A DNA stretch of 6,966 nucleotides from Eshraghiella sp045542375 (lineage in GTDB: Bacteria; Bacillota; Clostridia; Lachnospirales; Lachnospiraceae): contig JAZQKW010000160.1 in the NCBI GenBank assembly GCA_045542375.1, positions 1 to 6,966 on the forward strand, written 5' to 3'. The notes below the pieces were generated by a model that saw only the letters and a list, made by a program, of their open reading frames with translations, was not told where the DNA came from and did not search any database. Positions 1-5,742 of the stretch are shown piece after piece. The first letter of the stretch is position 1. Each line of letters begins with the position of its first letter. A program made the position numbers and the translations under genes.

Positions 1-1027
1 TATCCTGTTGTGGCTGTGCATATGGATTAACCTGTTGTGGCTGTGCATATGGATTAACCTGCTGTGGCTGTGCATATGGAGTTGCCTGCTGCGGCTGTGC
101 ATATGGAGCTGCCTGCTGTGGCTGTGCATATGGAGCTGCCTGCTGTGGCTGTGCATATGAAGCTGCCTGCTGTGGTTGTGCATATGGAGCTGCCTGCTGT
201 GGCTGTGTATATGGAGCTGCCTGCTGTGGCTGTGTATATGAAGTCGTCTGCTGTGGCTGCACATATGAATTAGCCTGCTGTGGCTGTGTATATACATGTG
301 GCTGTCTTGGCTCTCTGTTAATATGTACTTCCGGAAGCACTACATCGAAAGGATATAACTCAAACTTACGTGCAAGCATGTAACATCTTACCAGCCTATA
401 TACAGTTAATGATAAGATAACAAGTACCCCTATAAACATCGGAATGGCAAACAATCTTATAAATACTACTCCGGCGCCGACTTTTCCACCTGATGATCCG
501 TACCATCCATATGAGCCGGTAAGTGCCTTAGAATTAGATGCTGCATTAGCTGCAACATTCATAGCTAATATAAAACCTACAAGTCCGGTTCCGCACCCTC
601 CAAGTATAAACCACGCATTATTAAAGTTATACAATGCCATAGTTGCTCCGGTCATAATCAATAAAAATACCGCAGCTGCCGTAGTGGTCATGGTAGTTCT
701 GTCATTAGTCCAGCCAAATGCATTAACATATGTCTTACCGTCATTAGTCGCCCCGCCGCTTCCTAAGGTATCAAAGAATAACGAAAGCAATAACAAAGCT
801 CCTAAAACCCACACTGCAATTACTGCAATATTCTTAATTCTACATACCATATCATTCTGAGCAGGACGAGTGCCCTGAGCCTGATTGTTGAATACAGAAT
901 TATTATTTTTCCTTCTGTTCTGTTCTGCAATCTTGCAGGCTTCTTCATCTGTCATGTCAAATCCGCAGGCAAAACACTTTTTAACACTATCCCCGATTAA
1001 TTCTCCGCAATTAGGACATTGTTTCAT
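1..1027 (-). CDS. Zinc-ribbon four-TM membrane protein with Gln/Pro 9-residue repeat tail (partial, 3' end outside window)
   Basis: The reading frame starts at ATG 1027-1025 and stays open through 342 codons to the left edge, so the C-terminus is missing. AAGGAGG at 1034-1040 sits 6 nt before the ATG and fixes the start. Residues 1-24 form a zinc ribbon with Cys4, Cys7, Cys18 and Cys21 (CPNC...CFAC). A polar linker follows (about 25-62). Four hydrophobic segments then follow at roughly 65-85, 115-133, 139-160 and 185-211. A short basic/acidic stretch leads into the tail from about residue 246, made of 9-residue units of the type A-A-P-Y-A-Q-P-Q-Q. No signal peptide is seen; the zinc ribbon is probably cytoplasmic. 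Similar zinc-ribbon plus TM proteins are common in Lachnospiraceae and mostly uncharacterised; I know no specific function. It has its own promoter and is separated from the upstream genes by a foldback element, so it is probably an independent unit. Confidence 0.9.
   Translation of the reverse strand, partial: MKQCPNCGELIGDSVKKCFACGFDMTDEEACKIAEQNRRKNNNSVFNNQAQGTRPAQNDMVCRIKNIAVIAVWVLGALLLLSLFFDTLGSGGATNDGKTYVNAFGWTNDRTTMTTTAAAVFLLIMTGATMALYNFNNAWFILGGCGTGLVGFILAMNVAANAASNSKALTGSYGWYGSSGGKVGAGVVFIRLFAIPMFIGVLVILSLTVYRLVRCYMLARKFELYPFDVVLPEVHINREPRQPHVYTQPQQANSYVQPQQTTSYTQPQQAAPYTQPQQAAPYAQPQQAASYAQPQQAAPYAQPQQAAPYAQPQQATPYAQPQQVNPYAQPQQVNPYAQPQQD
4..300 (-). repeat. 27-bp tandem repeat array encoding PYAQPQQ-type nonapeptides
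   Basis: Ten 27-bp units lie end to end at 4-30, 31-57, 58-84, 85-111, 112-138, 139-165, 166-192, 193-219, 220-246 and 247-273. A degenerate eleventh lies at 274-300. On the coding (minus) strand each unit encodes x-x-(P/S)-Y-(A/T/V)-Q-P-Q-Q. The N-terminal units are the most diverged (TTS, ANS, T or V after Tyr). The units nearest the left edge are VN-type, with two identical copies at 4-30 and 31-57. The array continues to at least the edge, so total copy number is unknown. The Y-A-Q-P-Q-Q core varies little while the positions before P/S-Y vary (AA, AT, VN, TT), which fits repeat expansion under a low-complexity protein constraint. Confidence 0.95.
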
Positions 1028-1067
1028 TAGATTCCTCCTTCTTATATTCACGATTTATAATGATTAC

Positions 1068-1096
1068 ATAATACCACTTTATTCACTAATTATCAA
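1068..1096 (-). promoter_or_regulatory. Sigma-A-type promoter of the zinc-ribbon gene
   Basis: On the minus strand, TTGATA (1096-1091) is followed after exactly 17 nt by TATTAT (1073-1068). Each hexamer is one mismatch from the TTGACA and TATAAT consensus. The predicted transcript would start near 1061, giving a leader of about 34 nt that contains the AAGGAGG site. The -35 box is 12 bp from the end of the foldback element, so the promoter appears intact and lies outside the element. Confidence 0.75.
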
Positions 1097-1100
1097 CATT

Positions 1101-1108
1101 CTATATGA
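1101..1108. repeat. Left flanking direct repeat (candidate target-site duplication)
   Basis: CTATATGA directly abuts the left end of the inverted-repeat element and matches CTATATCA at 1477-1484 in 7 of 8 positions. The central ATAT is self-complementary, so these bases could also be read as an extension of the inverted repeat. The duplication reading is preferred because the direct match is longer. Confidence 0.5.
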
Positions 1109-1476
1109 CTTTAATTTGCAACCGGATGTTTCGTTTTGTTGAAATAGCTTTGGCTTTTATAAAGTTACATGCTATTCTGATGGGTTTACGGACACACAGT
1201 CTTCAATATCAAAAAATCTATTTTGTCATAGAAACAATGCAACATGCTTATTAAACGACGGTCTGCAAAAACTCCTCGCTTGTTTTATAGTGGAACAAGC
1301 TTCGTCAGACATTTGCAGACCGTCGGCATATATTGCACTGTTTCTAAGGCAAAATTAACGATTTTTTTCAAAGCTTCCTGCGTGTCCATAAACCCATCAG
1401 AATAGTATGTGATATTTTTATAAAAGACAAATAATAAGCTTTTCAACAAAACGAAACATCAGCTTGCAAATTAAAG
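1109..1476. mobile_element. 368-bp foldback, MITE-like inverted-repeat element (non-coding)
   Basis: The left arm pairs with the right arm over almost its whole length. Paired blocks are 1109-1121 with 1464-1476 (13 bp perfect, ends CTTTAATTTGCAA), 1125-1144 with 1441-1460 (20 bp perfect), 1154-1163 with 1417-1426 (10 bp), 1172-1188 with 1389-1405 (17 bp perfect), 1190-1195 with 1382-1387, 1229-1242 with 1333-1346 (13 of 14), and 1256-1269 with 1312-1325 (14 bp perfect). No plausible ORF is contained. Near-identical 8-bp repeats flank it. Terminal inverted repeats, a flanking duplication and lack of coding capacity are the signs of a non-autonomous transposable element. The pairing along the full arm also makes it a candidate structured RNA. 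I do not recognise the family. Confidence 0.75.
1256..1325. other. Nested central hairpin of the foldback element
   Basis: A perfect 14-bp stem (1256-1269 with 1312-1325, CGACGGTCTGCAAA) encloses an inner 7-bp stem GCTTGTT/AACAAGC (1278-1284 with 1294-1300) with a 9-nt loop at 1285-1293. This is the apex of the long inverted repeat. Read on the minus strand, the outer stem is followed by only TTTAAT, so it is a poor match to an intrinsic terminator, although a stem this strong could still slow or stop transcription from the phosphoesterase side. Confidence 0.7.
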
Positions 1477-1484
1477 CTATATCA
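1477..1484. repeat. Right flanking direct repeat (candidate target-site duplication)
   Basis: CTATATCA lies immediately beyond the right end of the inverted-repeat element and pairs as a direct repeat with 1101-1108. It includes the TAG stop codon of the 2H phosphoesterase gene (1479-1477 on the minus strand), so an insertion here would leave that protein unchanged. Confidence 0.5.
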
Positions 1485-1995
1485 AGTTTCTTATATGAAT
1501 ATCAACATATGGATTACTTTTCGCCAATCCTATTCTGCTTATAATTGCTTCTGACGGATATCCGACTTCCTGCAAATATTTAACAGTCTCAATCTGTTGA
1601 TCTGCCGTAAGTCTCTTAGCCACACTTATATGGGGCATCCATTTAAATGGTAGGTAACGGTTGTTATCGGCGTGCATACCTTTAAAAGCTTTATTTACCG
1701 TAACCGATATGTCATGAAGATACCGATTTAAAACCGGTTGTAAATATACCACACTCTTTTTAAATAAACCAACACCCGCTATCTGTATATCTCCGCCTCG
1801 TAATTTCTTAATACAGCTTTCGAAGGTATCCTTAACAATATCCTCATCTGATGAATTAATCATTGCAACTGTTATGTGTGGCGGGATACGTCCATCTGTC
1901 ATATGAATGTTGCCTGTTACCTCGGCAACACCTCGTATAACAGACTGAATCTGATTTTCAGTTTCCATATCAAAATACAATGATATCAGGTACAT
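1477..1995 (-). CDS. 2H phosphoesterase / 2'-5' RNA ligase superfamily protein
   Basis: The 172-residue protein carries the two H-x-[ST] motifs that define the 2H phosphoesterase fold: H40-I-T42 in PPHIT and H122-I-S124 in MPHIS. The spacing of about 82 residues and the overall length fit single-domain members such as ThpR-like RNA 2',3'-cyclic phosphodiesterases. Family members hydrolyse 2',3'-cyclic phosphates or 2'-5' linked and cyclic phosphodiesters; the substrate here cannot be read from sequence. It is probably cytoplasmic, with no signal peptide or TM. AAGAGGTG (2010-2003) sits 7 nt before ATG 1995 and supports the start. It begins 16 nt after the permease stop, so the two are very likely cotranscribed. 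The stop codon is directly adjacent to the foldback element. The location downstream of a nucleotide-cyclase operon raises, but does not prove, a role in degrading a cyclic-nucleotide or oligonucleotide signal. Confidence 0.88.
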   Translation of the reverse strand: MYLISLYFDMETENQIQSVIRGVAEVTGNIHMTDGRIPPHITVAMINSSDEDIVKDTFESCIKKLRGGDIQIAGVGLFKKSVVYLQPVLNRYLHDISVTVNKAFKGMHADNNRYLPFKWMPHISVAKRLTADQQIETVKYLQEVGYPSEAIISRIGLAKSNPYVDIHIRNLI

Positions 1996-2011
1996 ATCCC
2001 CACACCTCTTT

Positions 2012-3409
2012 TTAATGAGTTACAAAGAACATTACTGCAAAGAGAATTGCAATAATCCATGTTCCAATCTTGATTTCTTTGATTTTACCAAGACCAATTT
2101 TAATGATTATATAAGAAATCATACCAAATGCAATACCATAGCTTACATTGTACGTAAACGGCATGAATGCCATTGTAAGGAATGCAGGTACTGCCACTTC
2201 AACATCCTTCCAGTCAATGCTTGTTACACAGTTAATCATAAGAATACCAACGTAGATAAGAGCTGTCGCTGTTGCACATCCCGGAATAAGAGCCGCAACC
2301 GGACTTAAGAACATCGCTATGAAAAACATAACCGCTGCCACTACAGCTGTCAGACCTGTACGTCCGCCTTCCGCTACACCTGATGATGACTCAACGAAGG
2401 TTGTAACTGTAGACGTTCCGCAAACAGCACCTGCTGTTGTTGCAATAGCATCTGCAAGCATTGCTTTTTCCATATTAGGAATATTACCATCTTTATCAAG
2501 CATATCGCCTCTTGCGCATGCTCCATAAAGAGTACCCATTGTATCAAACATATCTACCATACAAAAAGCAAGACCGGATGTAATAATTACAAGAATAAGA
2601 CTAACCTTATCATGTCCTTCCACTGCAAGGTAAGCTGAGTAATCAAATCCTTCTGTAAACACCTTACCAACTGACTCTGTACCAAATGCTTTAAATGCAT
2701 CAAACGGATTCATTGTAAGGCTGTCCGCAAAACCATTATAGAATCCATTTATGGTAAATCCCAGAAGATAATATACAACAGCACTTCCGATAATACCCCA
2801 GAACACTGCGCCCTTAACATTTCTCTTAGAAAGTATGGCTATCGCAAGAACACCAAATATCGTTACAATAATTGGCATTATCTGTGCCCATGTAACACCA
2901 TTTAATACGTTAAATGAAACAAGATTAACAAGTGTAGCATCACTGTTAACAACAATTCCTGCATTCTGTAATCCAAGAAAAGCTATAAAAAGTCCAATAC
3001 CTGCCGGAATTGCTTTCTTAACCGCATCCGGAATTGCATCAAAAAGCATCTTTCTAAGTCCTGTTACCGTTAACAGAATAAAAAGAATACCCTCAAAGAA
3101 TATAAGCACTAAAGCATTAGCGTATGTTAATCCTGAGCCAATACATACGGTATATACGAAAAACGCATTAATACCCATACCTGATGCAAGTGCAAGCGGA
3201 AGCTTAGCGATAAGACCCATACAAAGGGTACCAATAACCGCTGATAAGGCCGTGGCAATATAGACTGCACCATAGCTTACTGATATCTCGGTAAACATAT
3301 TGGCATTAACCATTAGGATGTAAGCCATTGCCATAAATGTTGTGATTCCCGCCATAATTTCTGTCTTTACGGTAGAACCACTTTCTTTGATTTTGAAAAA
3401 TTTCTCCAT
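2012..3409 (-). CDS. AzgA-type NCS2 guanine/hypoxanthine (purine) permease
   Basis: The 465-residue polytopic membrane protein has the marks of the AzgA branch of the NCS2 nucleobase transporters (PbuG/PbuO-like). These are the N-terminal GITTFMAMAYI at 21-31, the ASGMGINAFF segment at 75-84, VDMFDTMGTLYG at 285-296 in the substrate-binding region, and GTSTVTTFVESSSGVAEGGRT (331-351), which contains the conserved Glu340. About 12-14 hydrophobic segments are present, as expected for the fold with two inverted halves. The family imports purine bases by proton symport across the inner membrane; guanine or hypoxanthine is the likely substrate. The protein is full length. GGAG (3420-3417) lies 7 nt before ATG 3409. 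The upstream gap is only 43 nt, too small for the purine riboswitch often found before such genes in Firmicutes. The gene is followed after 16 nt by the 2H phosphoesterase. Confidence 0.93.
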   Translation of the reverse strand: MEKFFKIKESGSTVKTEIMAGITTFMAMAYILMVNANMFTEISVSYGAVYIATALSAVIGTLCMGLIAKLPLALASGMGINAFFVYTVCIGSGLTYANALVLIFFEGILFILLTVTGLRKMLFDAIPDAVKKAIPAGIGLFIAFLGLQNAGIVVNSDATLVNLVSFNVLNGVTWAQIMPIIVTIFGVLAIAILSKRNVKGAVFWGIIGSAVVYYLLGFTINGFYNGFADSLTMNPFDAFKAFGTESVGKVFTEGFDYSAYLAVEGHDKVSLILVIITSGLAFCMVDMFDTMGTLYGACARGDMLDKDGNIPNMEKAMLADAIATTAGAVCGTSTVTTFVESSSGVAEGGRTGLTAVVAAVMFFIAMFLSPVAALIPGCATATALIYVGILMINCVTSIDWKDVEVAVPAFLTMAFMPFTYNVSYGIAFGMISYIIIKIGLGKIKEIKIGTWIIAILFAVMFFVTH

Positions 3410-3452
3410 TACATTGCTCCTTTTTATTTTATTATCTAATAGTGTAGAACCA

Positions 3453-4274
3453 TCAGACTTTTATGTACGTTTTTTCGAATATATCTTTATTAATTATATA
3501 TATATCACTGAAATCATCCTTCCTCACCGCCATATAGTCCCCCTTATGACCAAGGAAGTAATCCCCTTTCCCATCTTTAGTAAATATTTTGGTTCTCTCA
3601 TTTAACTTCTGAACATATATGTATGTATCGGATTTAGGCCTGCATATTCTTGCAACATCATCTATTGCTATATATTCACCGGTAGTACCATCCTTAACCT
3701 CAGGAATATATGTCATCATCTGTTCAAAAACATCTAACGGTTCCTCCGTAATCTCATAAGTTCTCAAAAACTTCTCAAGAGATATGTCATATACCTCACC
3801 CATACAGCCAATCATAATATATTTATCTTCTGCTGCAATAATTTCCTTGCCTGACTCATTTTCAAGAGTTCTAATCACAAATGGCTTTCCAGCATCCATT
3901 ATATCAGTACTTCTGACAACCGCCCAGTCAACCTTCTTCTTGGTATACAGTGGCCATTTCTGAATCTTCTGCCTGTTATCTATGCCATAATCATATGCAT
4001 CAATAACTTTTACAAGGGCAAAATAATCCTCACACTTATTCTGAAGATATTCTTCAATGTTATACATCTGCTCAGACAAAACAACACTTCTAAGTATTCC
4101 GGCAGACACAACCGCCTTCGCCTCATACCTGTCACCTTTAACCAGCGCAATATCATGCACAATAAAATCAAGAAATTCCAGTGCTCTTATCTCGTCACTA
4201 TGGCTTTGCAATATTATTGATATCTGCTTATTCTCTTCCGTAAATTCCAGGGTGTACTGTTTATTTCCAATCAT
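3453..4274 (-). CDS. Unrecognised protein with duplicated GDY-like module, translationally coupled to the cyclase
   Basis: I do not recognise this 273-residue soluble protein as a named family. Two C-terminal segments resemble each other: about 147-175 (E-D-K-Y...G...G-E-V-Y-D-I...F...T-Y-E-I) and about 236-273 (K-G-D-Y...G...G-D-Y...Y-I-I...F...T-Y-I-K-V). Both fit a pattern D-Y-x3-G-x2-G-x2-Y ending in F-x3-Y, reminiscent of the PGDYG domain of unknown function; this is a recollection, not a search result. Residues 1-105 are a separate region rich in hydrophobic/acidic alternation (EFLDFIVHDIALVKGDRY). No TM segment, signal peptide or catalytic motif is seen. ATG 4274 is chosen because it overlaps the cyclase stop (TGATG) and lies 7 nt after an AAGGGG site; a GTG at 4277 would add one residue. 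The overlap suggests stoichiometric production with the cyclase, so a partner, regulator or effector is plausible. Confidence 0.8.
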   Translation of the reverse strand: MIGNKQYTLEFTEENKQISIILQSHSDEIRALEFLDFIVHDIALVKGDRYEAKAVVSAGILRSVVLSEQMYNIEEYLQNKCEDYFALVKVIDAYDYGIDNRQKIQKWPLYTKKKVDWAVVRSTDIMDAGKPFVIRTLENESGKEIIAAEDKYIMIGCMGEVYDISLEKFLRTYEITEEPLDVFEQMMTYIPEVKDGTTGEYIAIDDVARICRPKSDTYIYVQKLNERTKIFTKDGKGDYFLGHKGDYMAVRKDDFSDIYIINKDIFEKTYIKV

Positions 4275-4287
4275 CACATTTCCCCTT
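4272..4287 (-). promoter_or_regulatory. TGATG stop-start overlap with internal ribosome binding site
   Basis: On the minus strand the cyclase ends ATG-TGA (TGA 4276-4274) and the next gene starts ATG 4274-4272, sharing one base. AAGGGG at 4287-4282, inside the cyclase gene, is 7 nt from that ATG but only 4 nt from the in-frame GTG at 4277. This favours the ATG and indicates termination-reinitiation coupling. Confidence 0.7.
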
Positions 4288-5740
4288 TCTTAATTGTATC
4301 CATCATAGCTGTGTAGCTACCGTCTATATATGTTAAAAGAAGGTGCATTGAGCCGTCTTCTCTTATATGTGTTTTTCCATAAACGTCCAAAAACATTATA
4401 GTTCCATCTGCGTCAAGTCCAAGAGCCTTATAATCTGCATGATTGGAAATATCTGTCGTATTCTCACAATCAAAAATAATTCTCTTGTCCGACATACCTT
4501 TCACAACGCATTTAACGCCATCATCACTTATCTTCTTATCTCTGATGGCATATAATTCCATATGGATATCCTTCTTAGGGACACATATATTATAATCTCT
4601 GTTACTTGTAAGATTTATATTATATTGACCGCTAATCCCCATAATCTCATATGCTGTTATGGGAGTATTGACACCCTTAGCCTTAACCTCATACTTTTCC
4701 CCTTTATTATATCCGCATTGTATTCTCTTAAGAGTATCCTCGGACACAAGCACCTGCTCACCTACGCTGTAGCTTTCAATCCTTGAACACTCATTAACAA
4801 CACGTCCAATAACATTATATCTCATAACCTTTTCCGAGCCAATGTTTCCGATAAATGCACTTCCGCTGTGAATTCCAATCCCCATACTCAGATGACTATA
4901 TCCATTTAACTCACAGTACTCATTGACCTGTCTCATTCTGTTCTGCATGGTAAGTGCTGCTGTAACCGCCAACTCCGCATGATTGTCAGTTATGATTGGT
5001 GAACCGAAAACTGCCAAAATTCCATCTCCAAGAAATTCAATAATTGTACCAGAATAGCTGTTAATAATCTCTACCATTCTTGAAAAATAATGGTTAAGTA
5101 ATTTCAAAAGACTGTCAGAATCCATAGTAGACGACATTGCGGTAAACCCACGCAAATCCGTAAGCATTACAGTCATATCAACCTTATCACCACCAATAAT
5201 TGCCCCGTTAGGGTCATCAATTATTTTGGTCATAACCTCATCTGAAAAATATCTTCCAAACACCCTGTACAAAAGTGCATTTCTCGCTCTTAACTGTTCG
5301 TTAAGTCGCTTTATCTCTCTTGCTGCTATTATGTCCATGGTCTGTTTCTCAAGGGTCTTCTCAGCATATTTTACCACTTCAAACTGCCACATAAGCTTTT
5401 CCATTCTGCCCACATCGGCAGCAGTCATAGGCTTGGAAATAACTGCAACAACCTCTTCGCTTTCCACTTCCTTCGGATTCTCTGCCATATAAAATAAAGG
5501 TATACCCTTTAGTGCTTCCTTTCCCTTCACAAGAAGAACCGGGTCAAAAGCCTCTCTGACAGTCATTTCATAATCAAATACAATAACTGAGGGAAGAGTC
5601 TGTATATTATCAAGACAACGCAACAAAGAAGCCCTTGATAGTATGCATGTAGCTTTCATGCTTCCAATGGAATTGATACATCTCTGAGCATTAATAATCT
5701 CTTCTCTGTTGTCACATATAACCCATATTGTCTTATACAT
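4274..5740 (-). CDS. Receiver-fused class III nucleotidyl cyclase with non-canonical base-specificity residues
   Basis: The 488-residue protein starts with a receiver-like domain (about 1-115). Asp10, the putative phosphoacceptor Asp56 (VIVFDYEM) and Lys103-Pro104 are present, but Met85 replaces the usual Ser/Thr. A helical linker (about 118-160) ends in FGRYFSDEV, typical before class III catalytic domains. The cyclase homology domain (about 185-368) has both metal Asp residues, D195 (TDLRGF) and D239 (FLGDG), and transition-state Asn316 and Arg320 (VNECSR). The purine-recognition Lys position holds Glu235 (IIEFLGD), and the adenine Asp/Thr position holds Asn309 (YNVIGR). Glu at the first site is what guanylyl cyclases have, so cAMP should not be assumed. 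Residues about 372-488 are an unrecognised, apparently beta-rich domain. It is cytoplasmic, with no TM. GAAGG 5 nt before ATG 5740 lies within the TIR gene, whose stop is 2 nt upstream. The catalytic call is firm; the product nucleotide is open. Confidence 0.92.
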   Translation of the reverse strand: MYKTIWVICDNREEIINAQRCINSIGSMKATCILSRASLLRCLDNIQTLPSVIVFDYEMTVREAFDPVLLVKGKEALKGIPLFYMAENPKEVESEEVVAVISKPMTAADVGRMEKLMWQFEVVKYAEKTLEKQTMDIIAAREIKRLNEQLRARNALLYRVFGRYFSDEVMTKIIDDPNGAIIGGDKVDMTVMLTDLRGFTAMSSTMDSDSLLKLLNHYFSRMVEIINSYSGTIIEFLGDGILAVFGSPIITDNHAELAVTAALTMQNRMRQVNEYCELNGYSHLSMGIGIHSGSAFIGNIGSEKVMRYNVIGRVVNECSRIESYSVGEQVLVSEDTLKRIQCGYNKGEKYEVKAKGVNTPITAYEIMGISGQYNINLTSNRDYNICVPKKDIHMELYAIRDKKISDDGVKCVVKGMSDKRIIFDCENTTDISNHADYKALGLDADGTIMFLDVYGKTHIREDGSMHLLLTYIDGSYTAMMDTIKKGEM

Positions 5741-5742
5741 CG

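Noticed and set aside
64..273. Plus-strand open frame over the tandem repeat (VHMELPAVA-type peptide)
   Set aside because: It is the antisense reading of the 27-bp repeat inside a well-supported minus-strand gene with a zinc ribbon, TM segments and a strong ribosome binding site. It has no start signals of its own.
4..300. CRISPR-like array
   Set aside because: The 27-bp units are directly adjacent with no unique spacers and keep a reading frame, so this is a protein-coding tandem repeat.
444..1142. Two plus-strand open frames
   Set aside because: They run antisense to the zinc-ribbon gene, and the second crosses its promoter and the element end. No family features or ribosome binding sites are seen.
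1256..1325. Intrinsic terminator for the phosphoesterase transcript
   Set aside because: The stem is strong but is followed by only three T residues on the minus strand and by none on the plus strand, and it is part of a larger inverted repeat.
1145..1411. Compensatory base changes in the element arms as proof of a functional RNA
   Set aside because: Among the single mismatches between arms, some become G-U pairs on the minus strand and others on the plus strand, so there is no consistent strand signal.
3410..3520. Promoter for the permease gene (TATAAT near 3496, GATAAT near 3434)
   Set aside because: -10-like hexamers occur in this AT-rich stretch, but no acceptable -35 box is found 16-18 nt upstream of either.
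2015..3605. Several plus-strand open frames opposite the permease
   Set aside because: They are antisense shadows of the AzgA coding sequence, with compositions typical of reversed membrane-protein codons.
4275..4277. GTG 4277 as start of the unknown 273-residue protein
   Set aside because: Only 4 nt separate it from the AAGGGG site, while ATG 4274 has 7 nt and a classical TGATG overlap. The difference is one residue.
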